8,510 nucleotides of DNA, taken from NCBI GenBank assembly GCA_030531285.1, contig JAUNNW010000015.1:1-8510 (forward strand), written 5' to 3'. The translations under genes were made by a program, and so were the position numbers. This DNA comes from Synergistaceae bacterium (lineage in GTDB: Bacteria > Synergistota > Synergistia > Synergistales > Synergistaceae). Under the pieces are notes generated by a model. That model saw only the letters and a program-made list of their open reading frames with translations, had not been told where the DNA came from and made no database searches. This document shows, piece after piece, positions 5,310-8,510 of this stretch (position 1 is its first letter; each line of letters opens with the position of its first letter).

Positions 5310-6189
5310 CAGAGAACACCTCCGCCGCCCTGCCCACTATTGTTCCCTCCGCATGGCGGAGCGCATGACAGCATACGTTGACGGCAACGGGCAGACCCGC
5401 TATATGCGTCGGCAGGGCAATAATGTGGGCGTCAAGCACCGTAACCGTTCCGCCGTACCCTGCCGCGCCTATTCCGAGTTTGTTGCAGCGGCTGATTATT
5501 TCTTCTTCGAGTTTTGCATAACGTTCGTCTGTATTGCGTTTTCCTTCGGGTTTGAGCAAAGCTTTTTTTGCGGCAAGAGCTACTGTTTCAAAGTTTCCGC
5601 CTATTCCTATGCCAAGGACAATCGGAGGACAGGGATTTGCGCCGGCTTTTTCAACGGTTTCGGTAACGGCATTCAATACACCGCTTATACCGTCGGACGG
5701 TTTAAGCATAAACAGCCGGCTCATATTTTCGCTGCCCATGCCTTTGGGGCTGACTGTAATTTTTACGGAACTGCCGGGAACAATGCTGTAATGTATTACG
5801 GCAGGCGTGTTGTCTTTGCTGTTTTCTCTGTTGAACAGCGGGTCAAGATCAACCGATTTGCGCAGAAACCCTTTTTCGTAAGCCTCTCTCACGGCTTCGT
5901 TTAGGGTTTCCGTAATATCTCCGCCGGTGATATGCACGTCCTGCCCTATTTCGGCAAATATTACGGCGAGTCCGCAGTCCTGACACATCGGAAGCTGCTT
6001 TTCTTCCGCAAGCTCTGCGTTTTTCGCCAAATCCGCAAGAATTTCTCTGGCAAGCGGCATTTTTTCAGCTTCCCGCGCATTGCGAACAAGCTGTTTCATT
6101 CCTTCTGACAGCTGTATGTTGGCTTTCAGAAGCAGCGAAACGGCAAGGCTTTTTATTTCGTCGGCTTTTATTTCATAAATTTTGTTCAT
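5302..6189 (-). CDS. Class I fumarate hydratase (or related hydro-lyase), alpha subunit
   Basis: A 295-residue catalytic subunit that carries the oxygen-labile [4Fe-4S] cluster of class I fumarases. Probable cluster ligands are Cys69 in CQDCG, Cys187 in NPCPP and Cys274 in the CCHALRH segment. Around them are the family blocks GSENMSR (about 152-158), GIGIGGNFE (193-201) and AGYGGTVTVLDAHI (243-256). The usual CQDTG motif reads CQDCG here, adding a cysteine (Cys72) next to a ligand. The ATG at 6189 is preferred over an in-frame TTG at 6195 because the AAGG ribosome site at 6197-6200 is 7 nt from the ATG but only 1 nt from the TTG. It follows the mmdB stop by 9 nt, placing fumarase on the decarboxylase transcript and linking it to fumarate-succinate-propionate metabolism. 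Tartrate dehydratase is the main alternative. Confidence 0.93.
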   Translation of the reverse strand: MNKIYEIKADEIKSLAVSLLLKANIQLSEGMKQLVRNAREAEKMPLAREILADLAKNAELAEEKQLPMCQDCGLAVIFAEIGQDVHITGGDITETLNEAVREAYEKGFLRKSVDLDPLFNRENSKDNTPAVIHYSIVPGSSVKITVSPKGMGSENMSRLFMLKPSDGISGVLNAVTETVEKAGANPCPPIVLGIGIGGNFETVALAAKKALLKPEGKRNTDERYAKLEEEIISRCNKLGIGAAGYGGTVTVLDAHIIALPTHIAGLPVAVNVCCHALRHAEGTIVGRAAEVFSDG

Positions 6190-6198
6190 ATACAAACC

Positions 6199-7323
6199 TT
6201 AGTGCATAAGAAGGGTAATCATTGCCCCTCCGGCTATGGTCGTCCCAATAACGCCGGCTACGTTGGGACCCATGGCGTGCATGAGTACGTATGATCCCGG
6301 GTATTCCTGCTGAACGACCTTCTGACAGACTCGGGCAGCCATCGGAACTGCTGAAACGCCGGCGGCGCCGATAACGGGGTTAATTTTTCTTCCCGACAGC
6401 ACCTTAAGCAGCTGTCCGAACATAACGCCGCCAGCGGTGCTGAAAACAAACGCGACAAGACCAAGCGCAATAATTTTGAGCGTATCCATTCTGAGGAAGG
6501 ATTCCGCCTGCATTGTAGCTCCGACAGAAATTCCGAGGAAAATCGTGGTGGCGTTCAATATTTCGTTCTGCGCCGCCTGGCTGAGACGCTCTGTTGCCCC
6601 GCTTTCACGCAGCAGATTTCCAAACATGAGAATCCCGATAAGAGGAACCGCTGCAGGAAGTATCAGTCCGCAGACAACGGTTGAAAGTATCGGGAACAGT
6701 ATTCTTTCTGTTTTTGAAACAGGCTGGAGCTGTTCCATTTTAATTCCGCGGTCTTCTTTGGTCGTAAGAAGTTTTATAACGGGCGGCTGAATAAGCGGAA
6801 CAAGCGACATATAGCTGTAAGCCGCAACAGCAACCGCAGGCAGTATATCCCTGCAAAGACGCTGGCATATATAGAAAGCAATGGGACCGTCGGCGCCTCC
6901 GATTATGCCTATACTCGCCGCTGCCGGAAGCGAAAATCCCATGCACACAGCGCCTACAAGAGCCACAAATACGCCGAGCTGGGCAGCTGCGCCGAGCAGG
7001 AAGGTGATAGGGTTGGCAAGCAGGGGACCAAAGTCCGTAAGCGCACCGATACCCATAAAAATCAGAATAGGATATATTTCATGGTCAAGTCCTATTTTGA
7101 CGTAGTAAAGGAAACCGCCTTCGTCAATTATTCCGGAAAGCGGAAGGTTGACGAGAATGCAGCCGAAAGAAATCGGGATAAGAAGCAGCGGTTCAAAATC
7201 TTTTGCTATCGCAAGGTAGAGCAGGACAAAAGCAATGGCAAGCATTATCGCATTGCCCTGCGTTAACCCCGCCAGACCTGACTGTTTAATTATTCCGCGC
7301 AGCGCGGAAAGATACATTTCCAT
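6199..7323 (-). CDS. mmdB: Na+-translocating decarboxylase beta subunit (methylmalonyl-CoA decarboxylase type)
   Basis: This 374-residue polytopic inner-membrane protein removes CO2 from carboxybiotin and uses the energy to pump Na+ outward. It belongs to the OadB/MmdB/GcdB family. Asp145 lies in the signature IGGADGP (141-147). Counting from Klebsiella OadB, the residues I recall as functionally critical (D203, Y229, N373, G377, S382, R389) all match here at a constant offset of 58: D145, Y171, N315, G319, S324 and R331. The Na+ route therefore looks intact. Hydrophobic helices span most of the chain, with a hydrophilic loop near 187-207. AAGGA lies 7 nt before the ATG at 7323, and a second in-frame ATG is two codons later. 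The substrate is set by the alpha subunit, so the mmd name rests on the neighbour. Confidence 0.95.
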   Translation of the reverse strand: MEMYLSALRGIIKQSGLAGLTQGNAIMLAIAFVLLYLAIAKDFEPLLLIPISFGCILVNLPLSGIIDEGGFLYYVKIGLDHEIYPILIFMGIGALTDFGPLLANPITFLLGAAAQLGVFVALVGAVCMGFSLPAAASIGIIGGADGPIAFYICQRLCRDILPAVAVAAYSYMSLVPLIQPPVIKLLTTKEDRGIKMEQLQPVSKTERILFPILSTVVCGLILPAAVPLIGILMFGNLLRESGATERLSQAAQNEILNATTIFLGISVGATMQAESFLRMDTLKIIALGLVAFVFSTAGGVMFGQLLKVLSGRKINPVIGAAGVSAVPMAARVCQKVVQQEYPGSYVLMHAMGPNVAGVIGTTIAGGAMITLLMH

Positions 7324-7333
7324 CTGCCTGTCC

Positions 7334-7711
7334 TTACGCTATAACAAGAAGCGCGTCTCCCGTGCTGACGCTGGCGCCTGTTTTGCAGACAATTTTCTGT
7401 ACCGTTCCGTCAGCCGTTGCAAATATTTCGTTTTCCATTTTCATGGCTTCAAGAATTACTACAAGCTGCCCTGTTTTAACAGTATCGCCTTCGGCGACAA
7501 GAACCTTGAGAATTTTGCCCGGCATCGGAGCTTCTACTGCGCCGCTGATTTTCTCTGCTTGAGGTTCTGCTGATACTTGCGTTTCAACTGCTCTCGACGA
7601 TTCAGGCTGTCTTATTGTCTGCACCGGCACTGCCTGAGGCTGTGCAGTTCCGTCTTCGACTGTTACGTCGTAGCTTTTGCCGTTAACTGTAATTTTGTAA
7701 TTTTTTATCAT
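7334..7711 (-). CDS. mmdC: Biotin carboxyl carrier subunit (gamma) of the Na+-pumping decarboxylase
   Basis: A 125-residue biotin carrier that shuttles CO2 between the carboxyltransferase and the membrane beta subunit. The N-terminal part (1-21) begins with a short strand-rich segment, MIKNYKITVNGKSYDV, common to this group. A flexible Gln/Pro/Ala/Glu-rich linker covers about 22-57. The biotinyl domain (about 58-125) contains APMPGKI and the modification motif EAMKMEN, with Lys91 as the biotin site, and a GTVQKI turn follows. The protein needs a biotin ligase encoded elsewhere. GGGGAGGAA (7717-7725) is a strong ribosome site in the 20-nt gap after mmdD, fitting the high copy number expected of a carrier. 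It lies between mmdD and mmdB, matching an mmdA-D-C-B order. Confidence 0.95.
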   Translation of the reverse strand: MIKNYKITVNGKSYDVTVEDGTAQPQAVPVQTIRQPESSRAVETQVSAEPQAEKISGAVEAPMPGKILKVLVAEGDTVKTGQLVVILEAMKMENEIFATADGTVQKIVCKTGASVSTGDALLVIA

Positions 7712-7731
7712 ATCCGTTCCTCCCCAAATAT

Positions 7732-8106
7732 TTATCTTGCTGTTGTTCCGTTTTCTAAATTACGCAGTCTGTTCAGCCGTCCCCACATTGTTTTTTTCGG
7801 AGCGGCAGCCGCTGAAGGCCTGAAAGAAATAATTTTTGCGTCCTGCGAAACAAACTGCATAACAGCAGCGGAAACAACCGCCGCCAGTTCTGTATCGTCG
7901 TCTTTTTCAGGCTCTGCGGCAGGCAGGGTCCCACGCGTCCCAACGTTCTCAGCTGCCGCTTTTTTCTGTGCTGCTCTGTAACAGGCTTTGTGAAGCGACA
8001 TCATTAAGAGCATAATAAAGCTAATCAGAATAAAAACTATGCTGAACGCTATCAGCGACATCAGTACGCCGCCCTGAACACCTGTAAAATATTCCGCCGT
8101 ACTCAT
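7732..8106 (-). CDS. mmdD: OadG/MmdD-type small membrane subunit (delta) of the Na+-pumping decarboxylase
   Basis: A 124-residue assembly subunit with one transmembrane helix at about 13-38 and a cytoplasmic tail. In the OadG family the helix holds the protein at the beta subunit and the tail recruits the carboxyltransferase. The tail has a charged Ala/Glu linker, the family block DDDTELAAVVSAAV (69-82), and a Pro/Ala stretch ending in WGRLNRL (108-114). It is longer than classical OadG (~80-90 residues) and nearer to MmdD proteins. The ATG at 8106 is 7 nt after the mmdA stop, with only a weak AGGCG upstream, so translation may depend on ribosomes finishing mmdA. Family assignment rests on the helix plus DDDTELAA block and on gene order. 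Confidence 0.88.
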   Translation of the reverse strand: MSTAEYFTGVQGGVLMSLIAFSIVFILISFIMLLMMSLHKACYRAAQKKAAAENVGTRGTLPAAEPEKDDDTELAAVVSAAVMQFVSQDAKIISFRPSAAAAPKKTMWGRLNRLRNLENGTTAR

Positions 8107-8113
8107 TTTGCGC

Positions 8114-8510
8114 CTAATTCGGCATTACGCCGTGCTTGCGCACCGGACGCTGCTCGTCTTTTGTTTCGTTGGCCGCAAGCGCCTGATAAACCATTGCGCG
8201 CGTTTCTTCCGGAAGAATTACGCTGTCAATGTGTCCGTGTTCGAGAGCCCTGTACGGATTTTCAAAAATACGCCTGTATTCCGCGATTTTCTCGTCGCGT
8301 ACGGCAGCCTTGTTGTCAGCCGTTTCGATCTCATGTTTGAAAATAATTTTTGCAGCGCCCTCGGCGCCCATAACCGCAACGCGTGCTGTCGGCCAAGCCA
8401 TAACGGCGTCGGCGCCGAGTTCCTTGCAGCACATAGCTATGTATGAACCGCCGTATGCCTTGCGCAGGATGACGGTGACCAGCGGAACGGTCGCCTCGGC
8501 GTACGCATAG
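8114..8510 (-). CDS. mmdA: Methylmalonyl-CoA decarboxylase alpha subunit (carboxyltransferase), C-terminal 131 residues only
   Basis: The visible frame is open from the right edge to a TAG at 8114-8116 and gives the last 131 residues; the start lies outside the window. The fragment is the C-terminal crotonase-like half of a biotin-dependent carboxyltransferase of the MmdA/PccB group. It shows RKAYGGSYIAM with the paired glycines of the acyl-CoA oxyanion site, GADAVMAWPTARVAVMGAEGA, and the ending RPVRKHGVMPN, close to the KHGNIPL tail common in MmdA/PccB. The enzyme moves the carboxyl group of methylmalonyl-CoA to biotin on MmdC, releasing propionyl-CoA. OadA-type oxaloacetate decarboxylase is excluded because its alpha subunit is a different, pyruvate-carboxylase-like fold. 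Glutaconyl- or malonyl-CoA specificity cannot be fully excluded from this part. A dedicated mmdA promoter, if any, lies beyond the window. Confidence 0.9.
   Translation of the reverse strand, partial: YAYAEATVPLVTVILRKAYGGSYIAMCCKELGADAVMAWPTARVAVMGAEGAAKIIFKHEIETADNKAAVRDEKIAEYRRIFENPYRALEHGHIDSVILPEETRAMVYQALAANETKDEQRPVRKHGVMPN

Noticed and set aside
5245..5904. 219-codon plus-strand open frame opposite the fumarase genes
   Set aside because: It is antisense to two clearly recognisable fumarase subunits, has no recognisable domain and no promoter or ribosome site of note. It is a shadow of the coding strand.
1..8510. Mobile element, CRISPR array, toxin-antitoxin or phage-defence system
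   Set aside because: No transposase, integrase, long terminal inverted repeats, spaced direct repeats or defence-type domains are visible; the genes are metabolic and housekeeping.

Overview
The window reads as chromosome of a diderm, strictly anaerobic, amino-acid- or organic-acid-fermenting bacterium. Four things point there. The first is a biotin-dependent Na+-pumping decarboxylase. The second is an oxygen-sensitive class I (Fe-S) two-subunit fumarase. The third is a lipid A-type (LpxL/HtrB-like) acyltransferase, which implies an outer membrane. The fourth is a short archaeal/eukaryotic-style (type 3) prolyl-tRNA synthetase together with a YerC/YecD-type TrpR-like regulator. Synergistota fits best and Negativicutes second; this placement is inference from gene content, not a database match.

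From the right edge leftwards on the minus strand runs a tight gene string: mmdA (3' part only) - mmdD - mmdC - mmdB - fumarase alpha - fumarase beta - LpxL-like acyltransferase - YqgF/RuvX-like nuclease. Junctions range from a 20-nt gap (mmdD/mmdC) to overlaps of 8 nt (fumarase alpha/beta) and 4 nt (acyltransferase/nuclease). I see no terminator inside it, so it is probably one transcript. It ends at a bidirectional hairpin terminator near 3400-3423, which also ends the convergent plus-strand gene, a small TrpR-like DNA-binding protein with its own well-formed promoter. The mmdADCB block decarboxylates (S)-methylmalonyl-CoA to propionyl-CoA and exports Na+. The fumarase interconverts malate and fumarate, so the two fit one fumarate -> succinate -> propionate branch. 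The last two genes are envelope and RNA/DNA housekeeping genes riding on the same message.

Left of the TrpR-like gene is a 281-base divergent intergenic region. It holds promoters for both neighbours and two clusters of degenerate 7-base repeats around a short unexplained core. Then come proS (minus strand) and, 58 nt downstream of it, a sodium:neurotransmitter-symporter-family transporter whose C-terminal end is cut off by the window edge. A Na+ exporter and a Na+-driven transporter in one window suggest a cell that uses a sodium gradient.

I found no mobile element, CRISPR array, tRNA, rRNA or clear riboswitch, and no convincing undescribed system. The items most worth a second look are the heptad-repeat intergenic region, the composite operon, the divergent YqgF-family protein and the cysteine-depleted C-terminal domain of ProRS.
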